This document shows, piece by piece, positions 1 to 16,700 of a DNA stretch of 64,000 bases (its first letter is position 1; every line of letters starts with the position of its first letter). This DNA is from Bugula neritina (lineage: Eukaryota; Bryozoa; Gymnolaemata; Cheilostomatida; Bugulidae). The stretch lies in contig OZ037768.1 in assembly GCA_964035545.1 (NCBI GenBank), positions 9,415,241 to 9,479,240 of the forward strand. Reading direction: 5' to 3'. The position numbers and the translations under genes were made by a program. The notes below the pieces were generated by a model. That model ran no database searches. It was not told where the DNA came from and saw only the letters and a program-made list of their open reading frames with translations.

Positions 1-240
1 GAATACCATAATGATAATGATTATGATAATGAGTGATAATCATTTTCATATTGATATTGGTCATGATGATGATATTCATATTAAATTTTGTAATTCATAT
101 TCATATTGATATTCTTGTAGTTGTAGTTTTTCAACTTCATAATAATAATAATATTCATATTGTAATTGATATTGTCATTGGTCATTGAATTTCAATTTCA
201 AGTTGATATTCAATTTGATTTTGATGAAATTTAGTTTCAC
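1..240. repeat. Imperfect AT-rich triplet/hexamer low-complexity tract
   Basis: Runs of variants of ATTCATATTGATATTG and AATAATAAT without a fixed unit. The same style of cryptically simple sequence recurs at several other places in the window. Confidence 0.6.
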
Positions 241-467
241 GTTAAATTTAATTTTAAAGATTTAAAATTTTATATTCAATTCATTTGATTTTAATAGCAT
301 AAAATTAAATGTAAATATCTGTCTTGCAATTAAGTGTAATATAAATTATCTAATCATTAATGTGAGATTCATATTGATATTGAGACATTTATTTGTAATA
401 CTGATAGTAATGGTATTAATTAAATTTGCTGATTAAATTTCTATGAAATTCAAGTCTATAAAACTTT

Positions 468-539
468 TGCCCTCACTGGAATTTGAACCTGAGACCTCTG
501 GCTTGCAAGCAGGCGAACTACCAATACACCACGGGGCCA
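468..539 (-). repeat. tRNA-like repeat copy (SINE head or tRNA pseudogene)
   Basis: On the minus strand this reads like a tRNA: a GGCCCCGTGG start, a D-arm-like part, CTGCTTGCAAGCC where the anticodon arm would be, a GAGGTC variable region, a B-box-like GGTTCAAATTCC and a terminal GAGGGCA. The acceptor, anticodon and T stems all contain mismatches, so a working tRNA is unlikely. A second copy at 29655-29729 shares the GCCTGCTTGCAAGCC core, the GAGGTCT block and a trailing AAAAGTTTTA, so this is a repeat family. Confidence 0.5.
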
Positions 540-1738
540 TTGAGTTAACTCAACACTACAAATCAATCGGCAATAGCTAGCAACTTAAAAAAATCAAATA
601 AATGTATCTATCTAAATCTTTTTAATGTTAATTGGCTTATATTATTGATTTACATTAGTTATTTTGCAAGTTTCACTTTTACTTGAGAGTTAAATTCACT
701 AAGTCTAACTTTTATAGGTCTTGTTAGCTGTAAAATCTCAAAGCCATTACACAAAACACTAGATTGTATGATAATATTGATATAAATATGATAGAATAAG
801 AAAGTCAAAGTGGTGAGTACTTATATGAAATTAAAATTTGAATTTTATATGATAATCTAAATATTAAGTTGGTAGCTACTATTTGCATTAATTGAGTATC
901 TATATTTAGTTAATACTAGTCTTAATATTTGGATCTTCTTAGCTTATATTTTGGAAGATTGGGTTAAGATGTACTGTGGAATCAAGTTATTTTCAGACCT
1001 AATTCAATGATAATTAGCAAATGGATAACACAAAATAGTTTTTGTCTTATGTAATACTACCTATTTAGCAACGTCATTAGACATTCTTACTGAGTAATAA
1101 CAATAAAATTAATTTATTTTACTCTATTTTACTCAACTGCATTGTAAGTATACCTAATGCCCAGTATTGGTTCATGACAAAACATATTTAATTAGGATAC
1201 AGAACAAAGGTTTAAATTGCTGCTTTAGATTTAAAGAATATGTGGCTCTTGATTCTTGCATCTTTAATGTTTAATTACAAGTAGTTGATCTAAACTCTAG
1301 AGTCTAGACTTTAGAGCAGCAAGTCACATAGCTAAGCCATTCAAGTTGGTTATTTCAACAAGTCCTCGTGACTTATGCTCTACTCAGAATATTACTGAGA
1401 CTATTGTATTTTAACTTACTCTGCTGGTCTATTAATATTATATTTACTTACGTATAACTAATATAGATAGCGATGCTCTATCACATTTTATTTTCTATCT
1501 GTTTCAATAATGACAAAATATAATTCAACCTCACGAGAATTTAATCGAATTTTAGTTTTATTTTAGAATAGAATGGGCAAGTAATTTTTAGCCTATTGTT
1601 AATTTGAGATAGATCAATTACTATATTCTATCATCTAAGTAATATGTTATTGTTTTAATATTTATATGCTATGCTATAAAAATATGGAATGCAATCTGCT
1701 TCTTCTCCAATGAAGTGCATTATGGAGGGGACGATTAA

Positions 1739-7297
<5,559 letters not shown>

Positions 7298-7771
7298 CAG
7301 GCTGCAGACAATTCCATTAGATCAATGGACAGGCTGAACCAGTGAAAGTGCACAGAGTGCTGAAAACCTAAAACCATTTACGTGTACAATAATTGAGAAG
7401 AGGCAATACCTTATAAGTTGACGTAATATTTTATTACACTATAATAGTTGTATCCTATATATTCTATATTAGTTTTGTGGTCATTTTCATACATTTTTTA
7501 TAATGTTATGTTTTTGTTGATAAGTCCCATATTGTAAATTTGATATTGATGGTAAAATCAGTAAAGTTTCACGTAAAAGGATTGTGTCGTCCATATTATG
7601 TTATGCTTATATTTTTATATTGAAATGATTCATTTTTAATAATTGTGTACTAAAAATGTTAATGGATTAAAATTGATTGCGCCACTATGCATACCAAAAT
7701 TATCCATAAAGTTGTCACATTGATTTTCAGTTTTGAGCATTTTCATTTTATTGCTTGTAACACCAACTTAT

Positions 7772-7777
7772 AATAAA
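7772..7777 (+). terminator. Poly(A) signal AATAAA, AMPK alpha
   Basis: The first canonical AATAAA I noted downstream of the AMPK alpha stop codon, about 475 bases into an AT-rich, non-coding 3' region. Confidence 0.5.
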
Positions 7778-8164
7778 GAAATTTGAAAACATTCAGTGCC
7801 AAAGGTTTACATATATTTTTTATGCAAACATTTCGTTAACTTAAACAAATGAATCTGTTTAATTATGGAGATGTCATTGCTCTGAAGAAAGTAATCTCGC
7901 AGCTCTCGAATCTCGGAATCTGTGGCTCAATTAAAGCGATAATTTCTGTTGTGAGGGACATTTTTCACATGTAAGCTATTGACACACTTTCCCTTTCAAC
8001 TGAGAGCTTACATTCTATGGATTCAAAGTTTTAAAAGCTGTTTTGTCTACCAAGTCAAACATAGTTGCTCTACCACACAAGTGGCAGAACACAGATCTGT
8101 AGAGTTATCTTACCATTGTAAGATAGCATTTAATGAAATGTTGGCTAAGCGACGGATAAAGAAA

Positions 8165-9120
8165 AATCGCTTGAAGCAACACTGAGTTGGAAAGTGACTA
8201 AATGCAGTGGTTTGGGGGTCTCAGGTTGGCCTTTTTCGCAAACTGAAGTCGCTCCCACTGAGCTGGAAAAGATAATCACGGGCTTTCCATGTACCGATCT
8301 CAGATCGATCTCGCTGAGATCGATCTGAGAAATGTGCTCAGATCGATCGTTTTTCCATGAGAGTGTCAGATCGATCTCGCGAAGTTGCCTCCTCTTAAGT
8401 GAAGGATACTTTAAAAGTATAATTTGTTCACCTATTTGAGTGATTAAAGCTACTACTGTTGAAAACAAGATGGTAGTAGTCTAAAATTTAATCTCAGCTA
8501 TAAACTATACGCAGCAAAGCTTTCAGTGTATGGTAATTTAGCCAATTTAAAATAATTAATTTTAATTTTTTAGCTCAACAGCTTATATAAAATTGATGGC
8601 TGTCTTGAAGATTATTAACAAACTTACAGGACTTTTAGGCTTAAAATTACAAAGAAAATAGCTAATGAAACTAAGTTTTGATAGTCATTTAAATTCATTT
8701 TAAATTTTCCCATTTTTTTACCTTCTACTGCATATAATTGAGTTTTCTTAATCATTGTACTGAAAGTCAAAGTTTTGGCATCTGAAAAAGTAATTATCAT
8801 GATTATTTAATACTTTGCTTAGTAGTTATCAATAAGTTATCATTTTTATCAGCAGACAACATTGTAGCGCGCAGTCTTTTTCTACTTCTCAGATCGATCT
8901 GGCGTCTTTCCATGGTCTTATTGACATGAGATCGATCTGAGTTCGAGCTCTACAGACCGACCAGCTCAGATCGACGGAGATCGATCTTTAGCGTCTTTCC
9001 ATGGATCGATCTCTCTGAGATCGGTACATGGAAAGCCGGTGAATTATTATTGAGTTCATTGGTCGCTCCGACCCACTGCGCCAAGTGACCCTCAACTTGG
9101 TGCTGTTTCAAGCAATTGAT
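8165..9120. mobile_element. Fold-back DNA element with AGATCGATCT subrepeats
   Basis: The two ends are inverted copies. The left end begins CGCTTGAAGCAAC near 8168 and runs to GGGCTTTCCATGTACCGATC near 8280-8300. The right end, read on the minus strand from about 9118, begins TGCTTGAAACAGCACC and reaches CGGCTTTCCATGTACCGATC near 9020. Inside each end are many palindromic AGATCGATCT units separated by CTTTCCATGG-like spacers (8285-8385 and 8890-9010). The outer ends are diverged and the inner TTTCCATGTACCGATCTCAG block is nearly identical. No transposase frame and no clear target-site duplication are visible. A non-autonomous DNA transposon is the best reading. Confidence 0.6.
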
Positions 9121-9479
9121 GAGCTGCACCGCTTCAAGGACGAGCCTGTGCAAGCTATACAGTATACAATTACACGCACATTACAATATTGTTAATTTAT
9201 TATTTTTCAAGCTTTCAAATTGAAAAAAGTTGAAAATTTCTTACTACTAAAATGACTCCAACATTTACTAAGTTACCAAATCGTCTGTCAATTATTGCTA
9301 GGCAAATGCTGAACTTGAAAGGCATAAATTTAAAGGTATGGGCCAGTGTGAGTGACAGAGTGAGACTGAGAGTGGGAGTTTGAACTTCAGGCTAAACAAT
9401 AACAATTATGATACCAATACAAATAAGTATAACTATAAGACAAAAGTATTACTATAAGTATAACAACAATAATTCCTAC

Positions 9480-10330
9480 ACTCCAACAGTCACAGGCAAC
9501 ACTCACTCAACAGCATTAGTATTATTATTAATATTATTATTATGATTGCTACTACATCTAATAGTAATAATTATAATGATAATGATTATTGGAATTTTGT
9601 AATTACTGTGATCATTATAATTATGAATAATAATAATTAATTCTCAAAGTATCTATATAAATATTTATAAATGAATAATTGCAATTATAATATTATTATT
9701 AATATTATTATAAACTAATGAAGTAAAAGTGATAATTATAATTATTAGGCCTAATAATTATAATATAAATATAATTATAATTATTAATATTAGTAATAGC
9801 AATACTAATGTTAGTAGTAATAGTAATACTAATAGTGATACAATTAGTATTACTGTTAGACTTAGAGTTTATGTCACACTTACTGTTGCACTAATTTTAA
9901 ACGATTTAATGTTATATTTAATTGTTTTACTACTAATAATCTTAATCATAATGGTCAATGATGATAATTGTCATACTATTACTATTAATATTAGTGGTAG
10001 TGATAGTAGTACTGTTAGTGACTTTGATACTCATGCTGATACTAATAGTCATACCCATGCAATACTACTTAATTTATTATAATTGTGATTTTGTGTATCA
10101 GGTATTAGTGTTGTGCTTAATGCTTGACTTTAGGCTCATGGATGCAATTCAGTGTGAATCAGTCTGTCATAATTATGTTAATAATGATTGTCATGAATGT
10201 AGCTTCAGCTTCCATCACAATGACTATCTCGTATAAATATAACAGATAATAATAATTATTATGTCACAATGATATTCAATTCAACACTGATACCACTTCT
10301 TTCATTTATCATTATAATATTTATATGGTA
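9480..10330. repeat. Triplet-rich low-complexity tract (ATT/AAT/AGT variants)
   Basis: About 850 bases of imperfect triplets and hexamers such as ATTATTAATATTATTATTA, AGTAATAGTAATACTAATAG and GTTAGTGACTTTGATACTCA. Open frames across it are low-complexity artefacts (Ile/Asn/Ser/Val runs). Confidence 0.75.
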
Positions 10331-10753
10331 ATGACTATGATTTGGTCTTGAGAGTTATGCTTGTCGCTTCAAATTGAATTATGTTTAATCAGTAGTGGTA
10401 GATTTAATATCAAATTCTTCAACCTCAGTAAATTTAAAGGTTGAGTTTAGCATATTTTAAAGTTTGAAGACTAAATTGAAGCTTTATCAAATTATAGGTA
10501 GTATTTAATATTGTTTATTAGTCATATTGTAATTAAATGTGTATAATCTTTTAGCAGTTATGGTAAAGCTGATGAGTGTTAATTTACATGACTTTCTTTT
10601 CAATTGTATTATAGGAACATTGTTGCAATGTGTGTACTCTTTTATTTGTTATTTTAAAACTGAGCAGTAAACTACTGTTGTTGCATATTATGCTCAATAG
10701 GTTAATTAGATTGTTATTATAGACTAGTGTATTTCTCCTACTTTTATATACAG

Positions 10754-13700
10754 ATGTCTCAAAGAGCTTCATTCAGCAGTGTTAATAACATGGATGAGGA
10801 AGTGTTGTTTGATGCAGTGGGGTCAGCTCGAATTATTTCTTTGAATAGAGTAAAAGCACTTAACTCTCTTAATTTGAACATGGTGGAAAAGATAATGTCA
10901 TCTATGCAGGTATACAATTTTGATTTCACTGTACTTATTGAGTTTGTTTTTGCTCACACATTTTCACCATAAGTATGATGTTGGTTTGTTAAAGGCAATA
11001 GTATTTTTCAGACCTGGGTAGCTCCTGGCTCAAACGTCTCCATGATAATAATAAAAGGAAGTGGCGAAAAAGCTTTTTGTGCTGGTGGAGATATAAAAGG
11101 TTTTTATTTCTATCTTTTTCAATAACTGTTTTCTTTAAAAAGCTTGTTATAGTGTGATGTTAAAATCGGTTTATCCTAGAAATTTCATTTATTTCTAATT
11201 TGTCATCGAATGTGCAAAATCTCTCTCTATCATCAAACAGGTAGATTTTTGTGTCTTCAACAAAAGCATGGCCATCAACTGTAGAGCTATATTTCAATAT
11301 ACTGAAGGGCCAAAACCTTCACAAAGTTATCCTTGAAGATTGGTGAATGTAGTTGCCAGTTCTGCATCATATTCATTGATCAACTACTAAAATGAATAAC
11401 TTAAATATCATAATTATTTAAAATGACTATTAAATCATCTTATTACTAATTATATTGGTTATTTCAAATAGATTATTAAATAATGATGAGTTGATCAATC
11501 TGTTTCAACTCTTGCCATCAATACTAAAACCTATATTAAGTCTACCACAATGTACAAGTCAAGTGGAGCTGTCAAGTTGACTAAATGAACTTTAGGTGCT
11601 CGAGTCATAAAGTACACACGTTAATTCAGCTACTTCCATGAATATATTCACTATACTATTTTTGACTTCTTATTAAAATGTTATATTTTTATGAGGAAGT
11701 TTCAACTGTTGGAAATAATCTTCAAATAGGCTGCAAAACTTTTCAACTCAGTAACATTTTCAGTTGAATAAAATATGATTGAAATGCTATCAAATATTAA
11801 TTCGTTTTATAGAGTACAATGTAAAATAGAGGTGGATGTATTTTCTGTTTTTAGCTGCAACAGAGGAAGGCAAGAAAGATCCATCTAGTCCCAACTCCAC
11901 ACACTTCTTCAGAAGAGAATATATGTTGAACCATTTGATTGGTGAGTGGTATTCATGGTGCTTTTACTGCTCAGAGTTTTTCAATAATGCATGTTGCACA
12001 GGATGGAAAAAATTGACACCAAATCAATATCAAGATGAATATTTAGAACAACAGGTTTCTTTGAATTTATGATTTATTGTATTTACAGTGCATCTCTATA
12101 ATATAATTACCTGAGTTGCCCAACATTGAAGGTTTTGAGGTTGAAGTATTTGCTAAAATATCACACTCTCTAATTTGTTTACTAACACCCTCTTATGAAC
12201 TACAAGAGAAAGAAAATCTATAAGCATGTTTTAAACTTCTGACCACTGTTTGATGAATGCAGCATCTATTATATTTAAAAGAACCGTATAGAGTTTGAAA
12301 TACATACACTTAAATGTTTACCTTTTGAAAATTCTACTTGACCGTTTTATTGTTGATTAAAATATATGAATATATATCTTTTATAAAAATTTTGTCTGAT
12401 AGTTTTTTTTATTAAACTTTTAGGTACCTGTCCTCTACCATATGTAGCTTTAATAGATGGCATTACAATGGGAGGGGTAAGTTGAAACTTGACATCAGAG
12501 TAATATCAATAGTTCAGTCAGTATTAAGGACTTCATTTTATTGCTTTTCAAAACTTCTGGTGAACTTCCCTCTAAAATATATTAGACGCTGAGTGTTTAC
12601 TGTAAGATGTATGAAATAACACATCTTTAAAGAACTTTTGACATGTTGAATTTATGCAGTATTCAAATATTTTATATATGTCTTGGCTAACATCTACAGA
12701 CTGTCTGAGAGTTTTGTGCTCAATCATATAAATACAATAGAGGGGTTTCAAACATCCCTCTAGGGGAATTTGTATTTTAAAGTTGTCTCCCCCTGCAGGG
12801 ATTGGGGGCAGTCTCGATGATATATAGAAGGCCCATAAAATAAGTAGAAATGTAAGGTTTGAGTGAAGACTACTACTAGTATAAGTTTCATTTTTTCTGA
12901 GATTAATATTTTGGCATAAGTACACATATGAGCAGTTTCAGAATTTTTTAAAAAAATTTTGTTAATGATAAATGGAACAAAAACAAAACTTCAAAGCATA
13001 TTTGTGGTTTTGGTTAGTGAGCAAATCTGAAGCTGGCAGCTGTCATTATTATTTGCTTTGCCGACTGTAACCAGCCTGTTTAGAGCTGCTAACCTTTCAA
13101 CTCTTAGGACAATAATAACATGCTCGTACACAGTATAGCTGCACTAGTGGGCTCTGTCTTACTGAACTCCAAATGCTCCAAATTATGGGTTGGAACACAT
13201 GCCTGTACGTTTATGAAGGCACTGGCTCATTTATATTAACATGTTCACGTACTTACACACCTATACTATGAAAATAACTAAGCCACCTTACTATCTAATA
13301 TTTCTATATATCAAAAAAATTATTATAAATATAAAGATATGTATTAAAATAGATAGATTCAATTTGTAATTTCAAACAACATCTTATCTAAAAATGCCAA
13401 ACACTGTGTAACTATATATATGTTTTAAAAGCATTTGTTTACATGGCATGCATGCAAGTCAATGAAAATATTTAGAGAACAGTAAAAAGAACCATATAAA
13501 TTTCAGAATAGTTTCTTTTTTTCTGAGATGAATATTTTGGAAATGTCCCACAATTCAACATTTAAATAAAGTCTGTAAAAGAATTTTTCACAGTGTATTT
13601 TCAATGAAGAATTATTTTTGCAAGCTGGTTTGCATTTGTTCTGGCATGCCATTTTACAGTGGTCTAGTTAACTAGGTCAAAGTTCATTGAGGTGGACATG

Positions 13701-16700
13701 TTTTATTAACCTCCGTGTGTTGATAAAATACCATCATTGGATTTAGAGCTTCTCTAAGCAACTTCACAGTCTGATTAAATATCTGCGATACCTGCCTAGT
13801 AGACAATCCAAACTTAAAAAATTAATATACTAAATCCTTGTATTACATGTATGGATGAAAAATAATGCAACAAATTGGCTAAAGCATGTTCAAGTAATGT
13901 GAAAAACTCGAAATATAAATGAGTCAAACTAGAGCTAGTCAAGTGTGTGGTGTTTTTGGCCGATTTATATGTGTTGTTTAATCAGCTTATTATGTAGGGA
14001 TGTAATCCTATATAATGTAATTTAAGTTAGACAGCTAAAGTTGGACAGTTCTCATCGGGCACTTTCTTGAACAAGCAGTTATGTAATATAGAGAGACAGC
14101 TACTCAACAGAGAGCTTCAAGCAAGCAAAATTCTTGCAACAAGGTTGATTGAATACAAAACAGCTGCTGTTATTCTTATAGCAGCATGCATTGTATAAGA
14201 GATAGCCTGATGGTTTACATAGTTTACATACAGTGACATACCACTGAAAATTATTAGAAACCACAGAAAAGATATAAAGGAGAGAATGCTGGCACAAAGG
14301 AAGTATAGCAATGTGGTCAAATATATGGCTGAAAACTGACCTAGAGATAAATAAGTACAAAATGTACGTAATATAGCTAAATCAGCAAAGCCAAATGATT
14401 TGATATAAAAAGTATTATCTGGGAATTTAGTAAAACTTTGTAGCATTATTTAAAACTCCACCTTTGAGCAAGACCCGTATGGAGTAAAGCCAATCTTAAT
14501 TTCATTAGTGTCATAAGAATGCAGTCATTATGACATAGTTCGGTCTTTCTATACTTTACAGCTGGTACTAAATGTACATTTTAACTCTTTTTTGGAAACA
14601 AGCCAAGTTGCTTTGGCTGAAAAGTGCTTTTTTTGATGATTTTTTTTCTGCAATGCAGCAGTATATAATTTACAATGCTCCAAAAACATTTCTGTATTAG
14701 GAATGTTGGTATACAAACAGCTTGCAAGAATAATTCTTCATTGAAAATACGCTGTGAATTTTTTTTACAGATTTAATTTAAACGTTGAATTGTGGGACCT
14801 TTCCAAAATATTCATCTCAGAAAAGAAGAAACTATTCTAAAATTTATATGCTTCTTTTTACTGTTCTCTAAATATTTTCATTGACTTGCATGCATGCCAT
14901 GTAAACAAATGCTTTTAAAACATATATATAGTTATACAGTGTTTGACATTTTTAGATAAGATGTTGTTTGAAATTAGCCTGGGGCCACACGGTGCGTATT
15001 TTCGCATGCGAAAATTGAAATCACAAGTAGCAAAGGTGTCCACTGTAGCGTCAGTGATGCGTGATAAACAAAGCGTTCATTTTTAAATCGCACTCGCTTT
15101 CAATAAAACGCAATTTACTGGAATTTAGCACTAAAATAAAGAAATTGGGCTCGCTTAATAATACCAGCCAATTAGGTGACGACGACAGAGACGATTCGCA
15201 CTTGCGTTGAAAATGCAGAGCGACAAGTGCGAATGTTTTCTCAACGCGCACAGTGGACACCTTTGCTACTTGTGATTTCAATTTTCGCATGCGAAAATAC
15301 GCACCGTGTGGCCCTAGGCTTACAAATTTAATCTATCTATTTTAATACATATCTTTATATTTATAATAATTTTTTTGATATATAGAAATATTAGATAGTA
15401 GGGTGGCTTAGTTATTTTCATAGTATAGGTGTGTAAGTACGTGAACATGTTAATACAAATGAGCCAGTGCCTTCATAAACGTACAGGCATGTGTTCCAAC
15501 CCATAATTTGGAGCATTTGGAGTTCAGTAAGACAGAGCCCACTAGTGCAGCTATACTGTGTACGAGCATGTTATTATTGTCCTAAGAGTTGAAAGGTTAG
15601 CAGCTCTAAACATACTGGTTACAGTCGGCAAAGCAAATAATAATGACAGCTGCCAGCTTCAGATTTGCTCACTAACCAAAACCACAAATATGCTTTGAAG
15701 TTTTGTTTTTGTGCCATTTATCATTAACAAAATTTTTTAAAAAAATTCTGAAACTGCTCATATGTGTACTTATGCCAAAATATTAATCTCAGAAAAAATG
15801 AAACTTATACTAGTAGTAGTCTTCACTCAAACCTTACATTTCTACTTATTTTATGGGCCTTCTATATATCATCGAGACTGCCCCCAATCCCTGCAGGGGG
15901 AGACAACTTTAAAATACAAATCCCCCTAGAGAGATGTCTGAAAACCCTCTATTTCAGGGTTATATGCTCTGGTAAATTAGCTTGATAATAAATGCTAATT
16001 ATTTTTTGGTGGTATGTATATAATGCCAAGTATTACTTGCTAACAATGCTTATAATATAAGTGGTTGAAGGTTATTTCTTAGCTATTATTTATAGTAAAA
16101 AGTTTGAGACTTTCTGGTTCTAACAAGCCTAGTATTTGATAGACTGGATAATACAATATATTCCAGAATTTAAAAAGACAAAATGCTCAAAAAAAGAGTA
16201 TCATTAAACTTTAAACAATGCATTTATAGGACACCCTTGTGTTTTTGAGGTACCTAAATAGATCAAATGAACTCAATTTTTTCAACCACATAAAAAGTAC
16301 TAGATGGCCTTTTGGTATAAAAGTTACAGCTCTGCTCTATCAGAAAAGTGGCTTTTTGTAAACCGTCTGGTGATCTGTCTGAGCAAATTATTTTATAGTC
16401 TTGAAAAAATATGCTTTTTCTACTTGTATTCTTTATTTTATTTACTATATTTAAAGTCCAGATTCTATAATATTCAAGATATAAATTTCAGCATTTACTG
16501 CAGTTAATTATATTTGTATAAAAATTAAATGGTGGTTTTGTTATTTGATGCAGGGTGTTGGATTATCAGTGCATGCTCCATTCAGGGTAGCTACAGAAAA
16601 GACATTGTTTGCCATGCCAGAAACAGCTATTGGTAATCTCTCTACTAACTGAAAATAAATAAATATTACTGTACAAAGTAGTTGGACAAAGTTATAAAAA

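Larger units (their letters stand above)
7778..10753. other. Intergenic region between AMPK alpha and HIBCH
   Basis: No recognisable gene. Contents: a short open frame 7849-7974 (41 codons, product unrecognised, ending at CATGTAAGC, which could also be a splice donor), a fold-back DNA element (8165-9120) and a triplet-rich tract (about 9480-10330). A 5' exon of HIBCH carrying a mitochondrial presequence may lie here, but I could not identify one. Confidence 0.55.

Noticed and set aside
468-539. Functional tRNA gene
   Set aside because: Mismatches in acceptor, anticodon and T stems in this copy, and a related drifted copy at 29655-29729, favour a repeat or pseudogene.
9729-10236. Open frames of 92-117 codons rich in Ile/Asn/Ser/Val
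   Set aside because: They arise from triplet-rich low-complexity DNA; there is no codon structure or family similarity.
12572-12925. 117-codon minus-strand frame with a matching plus-strand frame at 15764-15985
   Set aside because: The two frames are the same sequence in the two arms of the inverted repeat; no recognisable protein.
14100-14446. Two overlapping hydrophobic minus-strand frames in the palindrome spacer
   Set aside because: AT-rich, overlapping, unrecognised, inside an intron; chance frames are more likely than a nested gene.
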